A stretch of DNA of 64,000 nt from JAJDAT01 sp964344185 (lineage in GTDB: Bacteria; Nitrospinota; Nitrospinia; Nitrospinales; JAJDAT01), in assembly GCA_964344185.1 (NCBI GenBank), contig CAYFMN010000003.1:62001-126000 (forward strand), written 5' to 3'. This document shows positions 52,228-61,473 of the stretch, piece after piece (position 1 is the first letter of the stretch; every line of letters starts with the position of its first letter). The notes below the pieces were generated by a model. It had not been told where the DNA came from, searched no databases, and saw only the letters and a program-made list of their open reading frames with translations. The position numbers and the translations under genes are program-made.

Positions 52228-52575
52228 TTAAGAACTGGATTTTTTCTTTTTCAGGTCTTCTTCGCTCACATGGATTCCCATTTTAGCCAGTTCTCCCGAT
52301 GAAAAAGGACATTTTCCTTGAGCCATTCTTTCTGCGCCGTTTGCAGGCAGCGCCATACCAATGTTTTCTTTTTTCTCCGAAACATCTAATTTTCCAGATT
52401 CCGCCATTATTAGCCACTGAATAGCTTCGATTTGTTTGTTTTTATCTTCCACCATTTTATTAATAGCATCTTTAGTGTCTTGGTGAGCGGCAACCTCGAT
52501 AACGGCCTCTAATTTTGTTTTTGCGATATCTTCAAATTCCATCGCTATTTTTAAAGCTTCCATTGCTTTATTCAT
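52228..52575 (-). CDS. small helical protein of unknown function
   Basis: 115 residues from ATG 52575, after a GGAGATAAAA ribosome site; the longer frame to 52614 has no site. Residues 1-80 form alpha helices with a two-helix hairpin look (EALKIAMEFEDIAKTKLEAVIEV begins the first) similar in style to ferritin- or rubrerythrin-like bundles, but no metal ligands in ExxH pattern are visible. Residues 80-115 carry CPFSSGELAKMGIHVSEED. Function unknown. Confidence 0.55.
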   Translation of the reverse strand: MNKAMEALKIAMEFEDIAKTKLEAVIEVAAHQDTKDAINKMVEDKNKQIEAIQWLIMAESGKLDVSEKKENIGMALPANGAERMAQGKCPFSSGELAKMGIHVSEEDLKKKKSSS

Positions 52576-53004
52576 TTTTATCTCCAAAGAATTGAATATA
52601 GGGGATTTGTTCACTCAAAATATATCAAAACATGAGGTAAGCCACAAGCCACAAAAATGTCGTTCAGATATAAAGTTCAAAAAAAAATAAAGTTTTGATT
52701 TAAATAAATAAAAAAAGCATTTTTATTAGACTAAATATTAAAAAGTAATGAATTATATTAGTATTTATGAGGATTCTTGAGAAAAGGACCTGTCGCCTTG
52801 CTATTTACAATGTTATAATGTAATCCCAAAATTTGGCGTTCTGTTTCAATTAAATGCCCCCTCTGCTAACCTTTATTAACCTCGACACTTAATTAAATGG
52901 CAAATAAAACGATCTAGCAGAAATACGCGTAGCATTCTGTTATCTTCAATTTTCCGCGTCGTTTATTTAACCTGTCTTCGTTAGTACACAACTCTATATT
53001 TCAA
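52576..53004 (+). other. AT-rich intergenic region with extended -10 promoter
   Basis: 429 bases. AT-rich with no gene. The sequence TGTTATAAT at 52811-52819 is an extended -10 element (TGnTATAAT) that could start the transcript of the TPR gene at 53005; its -35 region is weak. Confidence 0.4.
52811..52819 (+). promoter_or_regulatory. candidate extended -10 promoter element
   Basis: TGTTATAAT, an extended -10 motif, about 185 bases upstream of the TPR gene. No matching -35 at 17 bases, which is usual for extended -10 promoters. Confidence 0.35.
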
Positions 53005-54078
53005 ATGTTTGGTCTAAAAAAATCAGGAAGATATTCCCCTACCGCAGAAGAAAAAGAATGGATTGTTAACTTCGCTTCGAATCCAGTTGAAAACTTTAAC
53101 GCTCCTCAATGGGAAAGAACGCTCGAAGCCGCTGATAATAGGACGGACGATCAAAGATCTCCAGAAGATTATTTAGCTCTTGCTTTAGACGCCCAATTTG
53201 AAAAAAATTACGAAAGTTCTTTGGATTTTGTCTTTGCGGGATTGCGTTTAACTCCGGAAGATAAAAAGACTCAAGCTGCGTTACATATGCAATTGGGGAT
53301 TTTGTTTAAGTTTTTGGGAGTACAGGAATTAGCTATTCAAAACCTGGATAAAGCTATTAGCTTAGACCCTGAAAATGCCAGTATTTACGACTCTATAAGC
53401 GATATATATTTAGAGCAGAAGAAATATAGGGAAGCTGAGACAAAATCTAAAGAAGCTGTTAAATTGGCTCCTAAAAACCCCCAATATTTAGAAAATTTAG
53501 GTAAAGTTTATTATGAGTGGGGAAAATTGGATCGAGCGGAGGTTAAGTTTCTTGAAGCGATTCAGATCGAACCGGAATGTTCTGATTTTTATGTGAGTTT
53601 AGGTAAAGTTTTTTTCACTGAAAAAGATTATACAAAAGCGGCGGAAAATTTTAAAAAATCATTAGAGCTAAAAGAAGATTTGCCATTTTCATTAAAATCT
53701 CTTGCTGAAATTTATATTAAAAAAGGCTTATTTTTTGAGGCTGAGAAATATGTAAAAGAAGCTTTGGTCTTAGACCCGGAAAACGATCAGCTTTGCAATA
53801 TAGCCGGCGATATTTATTTTGAAAGAAAACTTTTTACTAAAGCCGAAATAGAATACCAAAGGGCTTTAAAATTTAATCCAAATAACGCCAGGACTCATAA
53901 AAATTTGGGACACGTCTATTTAGAACAAAAGAAGTTTTCTGACGCGGAGTTCCAGTTTAAAGAGTCGTTGAAATTAGATCCGCAAAGCGCAATCCCTCTA
54001 ATCAATTTTAAGATTATTCCTCAAGATCTTGAAAAGGACAACCCGTCCTCTGAAGAAATTAAACAAGCGGGAGCTTAA
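53005..54078 (+). CDS. TPR protein
   Basis: 357 residues, soluble. After a non-repeat first 60 residues (TAEEKEWIVNFASNP begins), about eight TPR units run in tandem to residue 335. The typical unit ends DPENASIYDSISDIYLEQKKY. No signal peptide. Starts a plus-strand run that includes haem, FIST and peroxiredoxin genes, but has its own promoter and is probably separate from these. Function unknown; likely a scaffold. Confidence 0.88.
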   Translation: MFGLKKSGRYSPTAEEKEWIVNFASNPVENFNAPQWERTLEAADNRTDDQRSPEDYLALALDAQFEKNYESSLDFVFAGLRLTPEDKKTQAALHMQLGILFKFLGVQELAIQNLDKAISLDPENASIYDSISDIYLEQKKYREAETKSKEAVKLAPKNPQYLENLGKVYYEWGKLDRAEVKFLEAIQIEPECSDFYVSLGKVFFTEKDYTKAAENFKKSLELKEDLPFSLKSLAEIYIKKGLFFEAEKYVKEALVLDPENDQLCNIAGDIYFERKLFTKAEIEYQRALKFNPNNARTHKNLGHVYLEQKKFSDAEFQFKESLKLDPQSAIPLINFKIIPQDLEKDNPSSEEIKQAGA

Positions 54079-54168
54079 TTCAAAAGTTTTAATCGCTTTC
54101 TCGTTAAAAAAGATGTGCCCAACTGTTTTAGCGAACTTAATTAATAATCTGACTTTTAATTTAAACTG

Positions 54169-55608
54169 ATGGCTCAAAAGAAAAAGGTAGCTATTATTGG
54201 CGGTGGAATTGCCGGCTTAGCAGCAGCTTATAAGTTTCAAGAAGAGATTTCGGAGAATCAGTTCCCCATCGATTGTACTGTTTTAGAAGGATCTGACTGG
54301 TTCGGAGGAAAGATAAGGACAGATCGCTTTGATGGGTTTGTTGTAGAAAGGGGACCGGATTCGTTTATAAGCCAAAAACCTTGGGCGATTGAATTATGCA
54401 AACGGTTGGGTATTGAGGATCGCTTAGTAGGCACAAAAACGGAAAATACTAAGACCTTTGTATATGTTGGCAAAAAGATGCAGACGTTGCCTGAAGGGCT
54501 TAGTTTACTAGTCCCTACAAAGTTTTTGCCTTTTGCTACTACGTCGCTTTTTAGTTGGTTTGGCAAGATTCGTATGGGAATGGATTTGGTTATTCCCAAA
54601 AAAAGTAATCAGGAAGATGAGAGTTTGGCGTCTTTTGTCGAAAGGCGGCTAGGAAGCGAGGCATTAAAAAGGATGGCGGAACCGATGTTAGCGGGAATTT
54701 ATGCCAGCGATCCCAAAAAGATGAGTATAAAAAGCACCTTTCCAATGTTTTTTGAAACTGAACAAAAGTATAGGTCGCTTATTTTAGGGATGTTGGCAAA
54801 AAAGCGAGAAATGATGTCCGCTCCCAACCGCGGTCCGGCCCGACCCGCTTATTCGATGTTTATGACTTTAAAGTCGGGCTTGGGAGAAATTGTAGAGACT
54901 ATTTTAGATAAATCTCCAGATATAAATTTTAAATCTGGCATCAAGGTCCTCACGGTTAATATACAAAACTCTAACGAAGAAGCTAAATGGGAAGTGGTTC
55001 CGGAAGGAGGAGATCCTTTATTTTTTGATTCTGTTATATTGGCTCCACCCGCCAATATTACCGCTAATTTGTTAGATGGGTGCGCTCCGGATTTATCAAA
55101 GCTTTTACGCAAAATACCTTATGTCTCGACAGCCGCCGTGAACCTGGCTTACAGAAAGGAAGGATTTTCGCATCCTTTAAAAGGGTTTGGTTTTTTAGCT
55201 CCGAAATCGGAAGGTTTTAACATTTCCGCTTGTACTTGGACGTCTTCAAAATATCCCGGCAGAGCTCCCGATGATTTTGTTCTTTTAAGGTGTTATTTGG
55301 GAGGCGCTTTGAGCGAAGAATTGACAGAACGAAAACCTGATGAGTTAGCAAATTTAGTGCAAAGCGATTTACTTTCCATAATGGGAATCACTAAGAAACC
55401 AGTTTTTTGTCGCGTTTATATAAATAAAAAAGCAAACGTTCAATATTTGGTGGGGCACCAAAACTTAGTAGAATCAATTAACGAGCAAGTTAGTAAATTT
55501 CCGGGCTTGTTTTTGTCGGGAAGCGCATACACTGGAATAGGAATTCCCGATTGTATTCGAAATGGCAATATGGCCGCCGAAGCGAGCTTGAAGTTTTTGT
55601 TCCCTTAA
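54169..55608 (+). CDS. hemY: protoporphyrinogen oxidase (oxygen-dependent type)
   Basis: 479 residues. The FAD-binding start KVAIIGGGIAGLAAAYKF, the FGGKIRTDRFDGFVVERGPDSF segment, MAEPMLAGIYASDP and C-terminal GSAYTGIGIPDCIRNG are the signatures of HemY/PPOX. It oxidises protoporphyrinogen IX to protoporphyrin IX with O2, the last-but-one step of haem synthesis, and agrees with the many cytochrome-like proteins in the window. A 14-bp palindrome follows the stop (55612-55625). Confidence 0.93.
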   Translation: MAQKKKVAIIGGGIAGLAAAYKFQEEISENQFPIDCTVLEGSDWFGGKIRTDRFDGFVVERGPDSFISQKPWAIELCKRLGIEDRLVGTKTENTKTFVYVGKKMQTLPEGLSLLVPTKFLPFATTSLFSWFGKIRMGMDLVIPKKSNQEDESLASFVERRLGSEALKRMAEPMLAGIYASDPKKMSIKSTFPMFFETEQKYRSLILGMLAKKREMMSAPNRGPARPAYSMFMTLKSGLGEIVETILDKSPDINFKSGIKVLTVNIQNSNEEAKWEVVPEGGDPLFFDSVILAPPANITANLLDGCAPDLSKLLRKIPYVSTAAVNLAYRKEGFSHPLKGFGFLAPKSEGFNISACTWTSSKYPGRAPDDFVLLRCYLGGALSEELTERKPDELANLVQSDLLSIMGITKKPVFCRVYINKKANVQYLVGHQNLVESINEQVSKFPGLFLSGSAYTGIGIPDCIRNGNMAAEASLKFLFP

Positions 55609-55611
55609 TTT

Positions 55612-55625
55612 AATTAGCGCTAATT
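55612..55625. promoter_or_regulatory. 14-bp perfect palindrome between hemY and FIST genes
   Basis: AATTAGCGCTAATT is a perfect dyad with no loop, 3 bases after the hemY stop and 52 bases before the FIST start. The shape suits a dimeric repressor operator rather than a terminator, but this is only the symmetry I see. Confidence 0.35.
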
Positions 55626-55675
55626 TTAATAACGATAAGTTTGATTTAGAACTTAGACCGCTTAGGAGAAATCTC

Positions 55676-56863
55676 ATGAAATGGGCCTCGACTTTATCGA
55701 CAAAAAACACTATTGAGGACTGCGTTTTAGAGGCTACTGAAAATATTAAGCGAGATTTAGATGGGCTGAATCCCGACTTTACGACAGTTTTTGTTTCTCC
55801 TCATTTTAAAGAGGATTATTCCAGAATTCCAAACTTGATACGAGGAACCATGAAGCCAGGCGCGCTTTTTGGTTGTTCTGGCGGCGGAATCATTGGCGGC
55901 GGTTCAGAAGTCGAACAACAACCTGCGTTTAGTATGACTTGCGGTCATATGCCGGGAGTTAAAATTAATTTGTTTTATTCTGATGGCATGGAATTACCCG
56001 ATCAAGATACAGGACCTCAGGTATGGAGGGATTGGATAGGCGTTCCTTTAGAAGAAAATCTTCATTTTATATTGCTTGCCGATCCATTTTCTTTTCGGGG
56101 CGAAGAATTCTTATCGGGAATGGATTTTGCCTACCCAAACAGTCGTAAAATAGGAGGACTTGCCAGCGGGGCCAATCAAGGTTCCGGTAATGTTTTATAC
56201 AAAGGGGAAGAGATTTTTAACAATGGACTTGTGGGAGTTGCTTTGAGCGGTAATATTGGCGTGGATACCATTGTTGCGCAGGGTTGTCGCCCTATTGGCG
56301 AAGTTCATACTATCACGAAATGTCAGGCTACTTTTCTACAAGAAATCGATAAGCAACCTCCGTTTAAAATTCTAGAAGATCTAATAGAAAACGCTAACGA
56401 TTACGACCGGAAACTAATCCAAACGTCTTTATTTCTGGGAATTGAAATGAATCCTCTGGATGGAGACCCAAAACAAGGAGATTTTTTGATTCGCAATATA
56501 ATGGGTTTGGACAGAGCTTCTGGAGCTATTTCAATTGGAGCTTATTTACGAGAGGGACAACTTGTGCAATTTCATTTGCGCGATAAACTTCTTTCCGCCG
56601 AAGATTTAAAAATGTTATTGGATGATTACGCGGTAAAGGAAAAATCTGAAAGCGCTATGGGGGCTATGCTTTTTTCTTGCTTAGGCAGAGGTCAATATCT
56701 TTATGAAACGCCAAACCACGATTCCAATCTTTTTGCTGAAAAATTAAAGAACGTTCCTCTTGGAGGCTTTTTTTGTAATGGAGAAATAGGTCCCGTAGGA
56801 AATACTACGTATCTACATGGATACACCAGCTCGTTTGGAATTTTTCGCAGTTTAGAGGATTAA
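55676..56863 (+). CDS. FIST-domain protein (sensor fold)
   Basis: 395 residues made of FIST N and FIST C domains: residues 1-230 have GALFGCSGGGIIGGGSEVEQ and RKIGGLASGANQ, and residues 230-390 end in MGAMLFSCLGRGQYLY and NGEIGPVGNTTYLHGYTSSF. FIST domains occur in signalling proteins and are thought to sense small molecules such as amino acids; standalone ones lack a known partner. AGGAG eight bases before the ATG. Between hemY and the Nfu N-domain gene. Confidence 0.88.
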   Translation: MKWASTLSTKNTIEDCVLEATENIKRDLDGLNPDFTTVFVSPHFKEDYSRIPNLIRGTMKPGALFGCSGGGIIGGGSEVEQQPAFSMTCGHMPGVKINLFYSDGMELPDQDTGPQVWRDWIGVPLEENLHFILLADPFSFRGEEFLSGMDFAYPNSRKIGGLASGANQGSGNVLYKGEEIFNNGLVGVALSGNIGVDTIVAQGCRPIGEVHTITKCQATFLQEIDKQPPFKILEDLIENANDYDRKLIQTSLFLGIEMNPLDGDPKQGDFLIRNIMGLDRASGAISIGAYLREGQLVQFHLRDKLLSAEDLKMLLDDYAVKEKSESAMGAMLFSCLGRGQYLYETPNHDSNLFAEKLKNVPLGGFFCNGEIGPVGNTTYLHGYTSSFGIFRSLED

Positions 56864-56915
56864 TTACCAGCAAAATTCCTTGGTTTATTTTTTGGTTAAT
56901 TAGGAGATTAAATAC

Positions 56916-57182
56916 ATGTCAGTCGAGGTTTCGGTTACCACAACTCCCAACGAAAACGCGCTAAAATTTAATTGCAGTAAGCCCGCTCTTGAATCTGGTT
57001 ATAAAACGTATAACAGTGCGGAACAAGCGGCGGAATCACCCGTTGCGGCTAAAATTTTTAAAACAGACGGGATAGCCAGCGTTTTTTTAATGCCCGATTT
57101 TATTACCGTTACTAAAAAACCGGAGGCGAGTTGGGATATTATTCAACCTGCGATAATAGAAGCTATTAAATCGACGTTATAA
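56916..57182 (+). CDS. Nfu/NifU N-terminal-domain protein
   Basis: 88 residues forming only the Nfu N-terminal domain (PF08712-like): TTPNENALKFNCS, SPVAAKIFKTDGIASVFLM, and DFITVTKKPEASWDIIQPAI. The Fe-S-binding CxxC NifU C-terminal domain is absent, so this protein probably has an accessory role in Fe-S cluster delivery. An AGGAG site is present. Follows FIST by 50 bases. Confidence 0.85.
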   Translation: MSVEVSVTTTPNENALKFNCSKPALESGYKTYNSAEQAAESPVAAKIFKTDGIASVFLMPDFITVTKKPEASWDIIQPAIIEAIKSTL

Positions 57183-57223
57183 AATATAGGAAAATATTAA
57201 ACTTTAAACGGTAGGTAGATATT

Positions 57224-57682
57224 ATGTTAGCGGAAGGCAAAAAAGCCCCGGATTTTACGGCAATTGATCAAAATGGCGATAAAGTCAAGCTAAGCTCTTT
57301 TAAAAACAAGAAAAACGTTGTTCTCTATTTTTATCCTAAGGACATGACGCCGGGATGCACGACAGAGGCCTGTGATTTTCGCGATAATTTCAAAAAATTT
57401 AAAGATACGGAAATCCTTGGAGTAAGCATTGATTCTCCAGAACGTCACCAGAAATTTATTGAAAAACAAAACTTGCCATTTACCTTAATCAGCGATGAAA
57501 ATAAAAAAGTTGTTGAAAAATACGGCGTTTGGCAAGAGAAGTCTATGTATGGCAAGAAGTTTATGGGAATCGTCCGTTCGACTTTTATTATAGATAAAAC
57601 AGGAAAAATCAGAAAAGTTTTTCCAAAAGTAAAAGTCAAAGGACATGTAGAAGAGGTTCTGGAAATTGTAAAGGGGCTTTAA
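57224..57682 (+). CDS. bcp: peroxiredoxin Bcp (thioredoxin-dependent thiol peroxidase)
   Basis: 152 residues. The catalytic motif YPKDMTPGCTTEACDFRDN holds the peroxidatic Cys and a second Cys five residues later; the rest is the thioredoxin fold. Reduces hydrogen and alkyl peroxides in the cytoplasm. Its last 4 bases overlap the convergent SGNH gene. Confidence 0.95.
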   Translation: MLAEGKKAPDFTAIDQNGDKVKLSSFKNKKNVVLYFYPKDMTPGCTTEACDFRDNFKKFKDTEILGVSIDSPERHQKFIEKQNLPFTLISDENKKVVEKYGVWQEKSMYGKKFMGIVRSTFIIDKTGKIRKVFPKVKVKGHVEEVLEIVKGL

Positions 57683-59055
57683 TTTAGCTTAGGTTCTAAG
57701 TAATCGAACATAGAATCGGCAAATAGCTTGTTGCCTAGTTCGTTAAGATGGGGATCGTATTTCCATTTTAGAGAGTTACCTTCTTGCCTAGATTTGTTAA
57801 GTTTTTTATAAAGTGGGATATACCCAAAATTAGAATGTTTAGCAAGGTTTTCCAACCACTTGGATGCAAATTGAGTTGGTGGATTAGATTCTTCATAAAA
57901 TTGAAATGAATCTATTATTATAAAGTTATTTTTAAAATTGACTATATCTTCCCCGAGTACCTGCAAGGTTTTAAGGTTCGCCAAGTTGGTAGTTAACCAG
58001 GAAGGGAAATTGTCCTTATCTCCAGATGTGAATTGCGGTTTTTGTTCCCAACCTTCTTCTTCCCTTTTGCCTTCAAGTAAGTATTTAATATTTTTTTTCA
58101 AATTTAAGATATGGTCCTTGATGAACCATTGTGATTCAATCTTTATAACTCTTTTTCCTTTCATTTCTTTCTCTAAATAGCCGTTTTGCTCATTTAAAAA
58201 CCTGTTATATTCACTAGGCGCCATTATTTTGAAGGGCAAACTTTTTATAGAGTCAAAAACTTCTTTCTCTTTTGACGATTCAAAAAAACCATTAATTTTA
58301 TCTTGGACCTTTGGATCAATATAAATAAAATCTAAAGATCTGGTTTTTTCATTTAATCCCTCTTTTTGACGGTAACGAAACAAGTCGATTCGATCTATTT
58401 TTTTTTCCCTTAATACTACAATGGGTCTGATTTGCATACACTGATTTTGCCCTTGAGAAACATTGTCGATTCCAAAAAATTTTCTTTGACACCAATTACT
58501 AGAAATAGTTCTTAAATAATTGTTTTCAAAAAGAAATAAAAAAATGAAATCAGGATTAAATTTTGACGCAAATCTATTCCAGTTTAAGTACATTTGCTCG
58601 ACGCCATAACCAGGAACTCCAAAATTTAGAATTTCATATTTTTTTCCTGTTTTAGGGCTTAATTTTTCATTTAAACGCTTTTCAAGTAATTGCCCCGCAG
58701 TCTTTTCAAAGTCTACTTCTCTTGCCGCAATCATCGAATCGCCTAATAACGCGACTCTAATCGTATCTTTGTTTTTCTTTGTTGCTCGTTCAAAATCCCT
58801 AAAGCCATGAGAATTGATTTTTACTTTGGAGCTGAATTCCCTGGCATACCAGTGGTCTCCAGTAATTATATGTTCTGAATTTGGGATGAACCTCCAGCCT
58901 AAAACCTGATGAGGTTTAAAAGGAATTACTTTGTAGCCAGGATGAAGATATGCATATATTTGACCTCCAATCTCGATGAGAGTTACGATTGCCAATAGAA
59001 ACAGAATATTTGCAAGTAATAGTTTTCCGAAGTTTTTAACTTTTGAAAGAAACAT
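57679..59055 (-). CDS. SGNH hydrolase-like membrane-anchored protein, paralogue of 944-2287
   Basis: 458 residues: membrane anchor at about 14-32, then IGGQIYAYLHPGYKVIPF, GWRFIPNSEH, HWYAREFS, block I VALLGDSMIAAREV (canonical GDS), block II NFGVPGYG, and block V DPHLNELGN with Asp-His. It is collinear with the protein at 944 (which has GNS in block I). The two lie about 55 kb apart on the same strand, suggesting an old duplication. Divergent from the bcp convergent end by 4-base overlap. Confidence 0.85.
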   Translation of the reverse strand: MFLSKVKNFGKLLLANILFLLAIVTLIEIGGQIYAYLHPGYKVIPFKPHQVLGWRFIPNSEHIITGDHWYAREFSSKVKINSHGFRDFERATKKNKDTIRVALLGDSMIAAREVDFEKTAGQLLEKRLNEKLSPKTGKKYEILNFGVPGYGVEQMYLNWNRFASKFNPDFIFLFLFENNYLRTISSNWCQRKFFGIDNVSQGQNQCMQIRPIVVLREKKIDRIDLFRYRQKEGLNEKTRSLDFIYIDPKVQDKINGFFESSKEKEVFDSIKSLPFKIMAPSEYNRFLNEQNGYLEKEMKGKRVIKIESQWFIKDHILNLKKNIKYLLEGKREEEGWEQKPQFTSGDKDNFPSWLTTNLANLKTLQVLGEDIVNFKNNFIIIDSFQFYEESNPPTQFASKWLENLAKHSNFGYIPLYKKLNKSRQEGNSLKWKYDPHLNELGNKLFADSMFDYLEPKLN

Positions 59056-59196
59056 TGGATTTTTTAAATTTATTTTTGAATTTAATAAGCAAAATGAAAT
59101 ATCGTCAAAAGGTTATCTAGTGATTTTTAAGCGATTTGTATTCCAATTTGCTATTTCCACTTTTGGAAGAATTTGAGCCTGGATGGGAGATTTATT

Positions 59197-60603
59197 TTAA
59201 GGTTTTTTAGCCATCAGCCTTTCAATTTCGGCTACCTTTTTAGGCGTTGAAGAAAGGTTCTTGCATCCTTTTTTTGCAATCATAATATTGTCTTCTATTC
59301 GAATTCCAATTTCCTGGTCATAAGTTTTTCCTTTCCACTTTAACTTGAATGTGCCGTATAAACCTGGTTCGTTACTTATGAGCCAGCCTTCTTGCATTGG
59401 TTGGGTTGAATACATTCGGAAAGGGTCGCCGTCGTGTTCTTGCTCTCCCATTAAATGACTAACTCCATGAGGTTGTTTTTTATATTTGAGTTTATAGGAA
59501 CCACCGAGAGCTTTAAAGTTATTGTCTAGCCAATTGTTAATGGTTCCCCAACAAACTTCGTTCAATTCTTTAATGGTGACTCCAACTTTTGCTTTTTTCT
59601 CGACATTTAATTGCGCTTGCAAAACGGCTTCGTAAAGTAGCTTTTGCAGAGGATTGAATTTGCCAGACGCCGGAACTGTTCTAGATATATCGGCGTGCAT
59701 GCTCATCCAACGAACTCCAAAATCCAGCAGTACCATTTCGTCTTTGGAAAAATCGTCGTCGTTTTTCATATAATGCAAAATAGTAGCGTTAGAACCAGAA
59801 GCAATAATCGATGGAAAACTAAGTCCGTAGGGCGAATTCATTAACATCCGACCTTCAAGAAATCCTGCAATATGACTTTCGTTTTTGAAATTTCGGAAAT
59901 TGCGAAGCGTTTCTCTAAAAGCTTCCGCTGTTAAGTCGTTAGCTTTGCGGGTATTAGCTTCGTCATATTTATCTAATGGAAGTCGTAATTCAAAGTGGGA
60001 TTCCATGATATTGGATAATGCATTTGCAGGGATTCGCCAATTACGTAATAATCTGTTAATTCGGTTCTTAAAGTTCCAATTATGATCGCCTTTTAAAACG
60101 CGGTTTCTTCCATTTACTTTTCCGGCAATCCATAAAGTTCCTAGCTCTTTCTTTTTTTGCTTTTTCAGTCTATTTTTTAGAACGTCTTCGAAATCGTCTA
60201 TATCTCGAATATCGGCAATGCCTGTTACTCGTTTAACTTCATTAACGCTTTTAGGATTTCCCACGCCAAAACGAAAACCATCCCAAAATTCAAGATTAGA
60301 ATCTTTTTCTCCAACAAACAAAATTTCATCCGATTCTTTAGAGTGCGGGTCCAGAAGCAGAATGACTTTATTTTGATTGACTCCTGTTAAATACATGATT
60401 GACGGTTCTTGATAAGTTGGGCAATGAGCGTAAGCCCATCCCGTCTCATGTCCAGGGCCGTATGGAACGCCTGTTAAAACCATCAATTTATTTTCACGTT
60501 TCATCAATTCGACTCTTCGATTACGGAAACGCTTTTTTGCGTATTGACCTGCATTCCCATCGCGGAATACGCCGGAATATTTTTTCTTGTGACTTTGTTT
60601 CAT
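59197..60603 (-). CDS. Xaa-Pro aminopeptidase-like M24 metallopeptidase
   Basis: 468 residues. An N-terminal aminopeptidase-P-like domain (residues 1-180, preceded by a Lys/Arg-rich start) and a C-terminal pita-bread domain. Metal ligands: LLDFGVRWMSMHADISRTVP (two Asp), HGVSHLMGEQEHD (His), SNEPGLYG (Glu) and GIRIEDNI (Glu). Xaa-Pro specificity is inferred from the AMP_N domain. ATG at 60603 chosen; TTG at 60609 is in frame. Confidence 0.9.
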   Translation of the reverse strand: MKQSHKKKYSGVFRDGNAGQYAKKRFRNRRVELMKRENKLMVLTGVPYGPGHETGWAYAHCPTYQEPSIMYLTGVNQNKVILLLDPHSKESDEILFVGEKDSNLEFWDGFRFGVGNPKSVNEVKRVTGIADIRDIDDFEDVLKNRLKKQKKKELGTLWIAGKVNGRNRVLKGDHNWNFKNRINRLLRNWRIPANALSNIMESHFELRLPLDKYDEANTRKANDLTAEAFRETLRNFRNFKNESHIAGFLEGRMLMNSPYGLSFPSIIASGSNATILHYMKNDDDFSKDEMVLLDFGVRWMSMHADISRTVPASGKFNPLQKLLYEAVLQAQLNVEKKAKVGVTIKELNEVCWGTINNWLDNNFKALGGSYKLKYKKQPHGVSHLMGEQEHDGDPFRMYSTQPMQEGWLISNEPGLYGTFKLKWKGKTYDQEIGIRIEDNIMIAKKGCKNLSSTPKKVAEIERLMAKKP

Positions 60604-60694
60604 TTTCAATTATTATCCGAAAGATTATGAGGATAGAAAAGTAAGAGGCGTTTAGTTCTTACAATCTTTTCAAATTAGTTTGTTGGAGAAAAAG

Positions 60695-61381
60695 ATGTGC
60701 GGCCGATATACTTTAGCCAAACCTTTTAAAAGTATTGTAACCCATTTTAAGGCTAAGACAAGCCAACAGGATTTTAAAGAACGGTATAATATCGCTCCTT
60801 TTCAGACTGTTCCAACGATAATTCAAGAGGACAACGATAGGCGTATTTGCGCTTTCCGTTGGGGATTAATTCCGCATTGGGCGAAAAATGAGTCTGTAGG
60901 AATGAAAACGATTAATGCGCGTGCGGAGACCGTTTCTGAAAAACCGTCTTTTCGAGATTCTTTTAGAAGCAAACGATGTTTAATTCCCGCAGATGGGTTT
61001 ATTGAGTGGGCTCGAAACACAAAAGAAAAAACTCCTAAATATATCAATTTGAAGTCCAACGAATTGTTTGGAATGGCCGGTCTTTGGGCTGAATGGTATG
61101 GCAATGGTAAATCGCTTCAAACTTTTTCGATTGTGACTACAGAAGCCAACGATTTGATAGGAAAAGTACACCATCGTATGCCAGTTATTTTAAGCCCTCA
61201 CAATTATTCAAAGTGGCTTGACCCTTCAGCTAATAGCGCTCAACTTAAATCTCTGTTGGTTCCGTTTCCTTCTGAAGAAATGAATGTGCGTTCAATTTCT
61301 AAATTCGTAAACTCTGCCAAAAATGATAGTCCTGATTGTTTAAACCCGCTTGAACAAACCGATTTGTTTTCTTCTAATTGA
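60695..61381 (+). CDS. SOS-response-associated peptidase (SRAP/HMCES-YedK)
   Basis: 228 residues from ATG 60695, after GGAG at a six-base distance. The start MCGRYTL leaves Cys2 free, which forms the stable bond to abasic sites in single-stranded DNA. INARAET (Asn), GFIEWARN (Glu) and HHRMPVIL (His) complete the active site. Protects abasic DNA during replication. Confidence 0.95.
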   Translation: MCGRYTLAKPFKSIVTHFKAKTSQQDFKERYNIAPFQTVPTIIQEDNDRRICAFRWGLIPHWAKNESVGMKTINARAETVSEKPSFRDSFRSKRCLIPADGFIEWARNTKEKTPKYINLKSNELFGMAGLWAEWYGNGKSLQTFSIVTTEANDLIGKVHHRMPVILSPHNYSKWLDPSANSAQLKSLLVPFPSEEMNVRSISKFVNSAKNDSPDCLNPLEQTDLFSSN

Positions 61382-61473
61382 TTTTGCCAAAGGCCAAAGA
61401 TTTTAATAATATGTACAAAGTTCATTTTGTTGGCATAATTGCAGTTTTTTAACTTTTGCTCTAAGGGCGATAG

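Noticed and set aside
54258..54599. 113-residue minus-strand frame
   Set aside because: Shadow of hemY.
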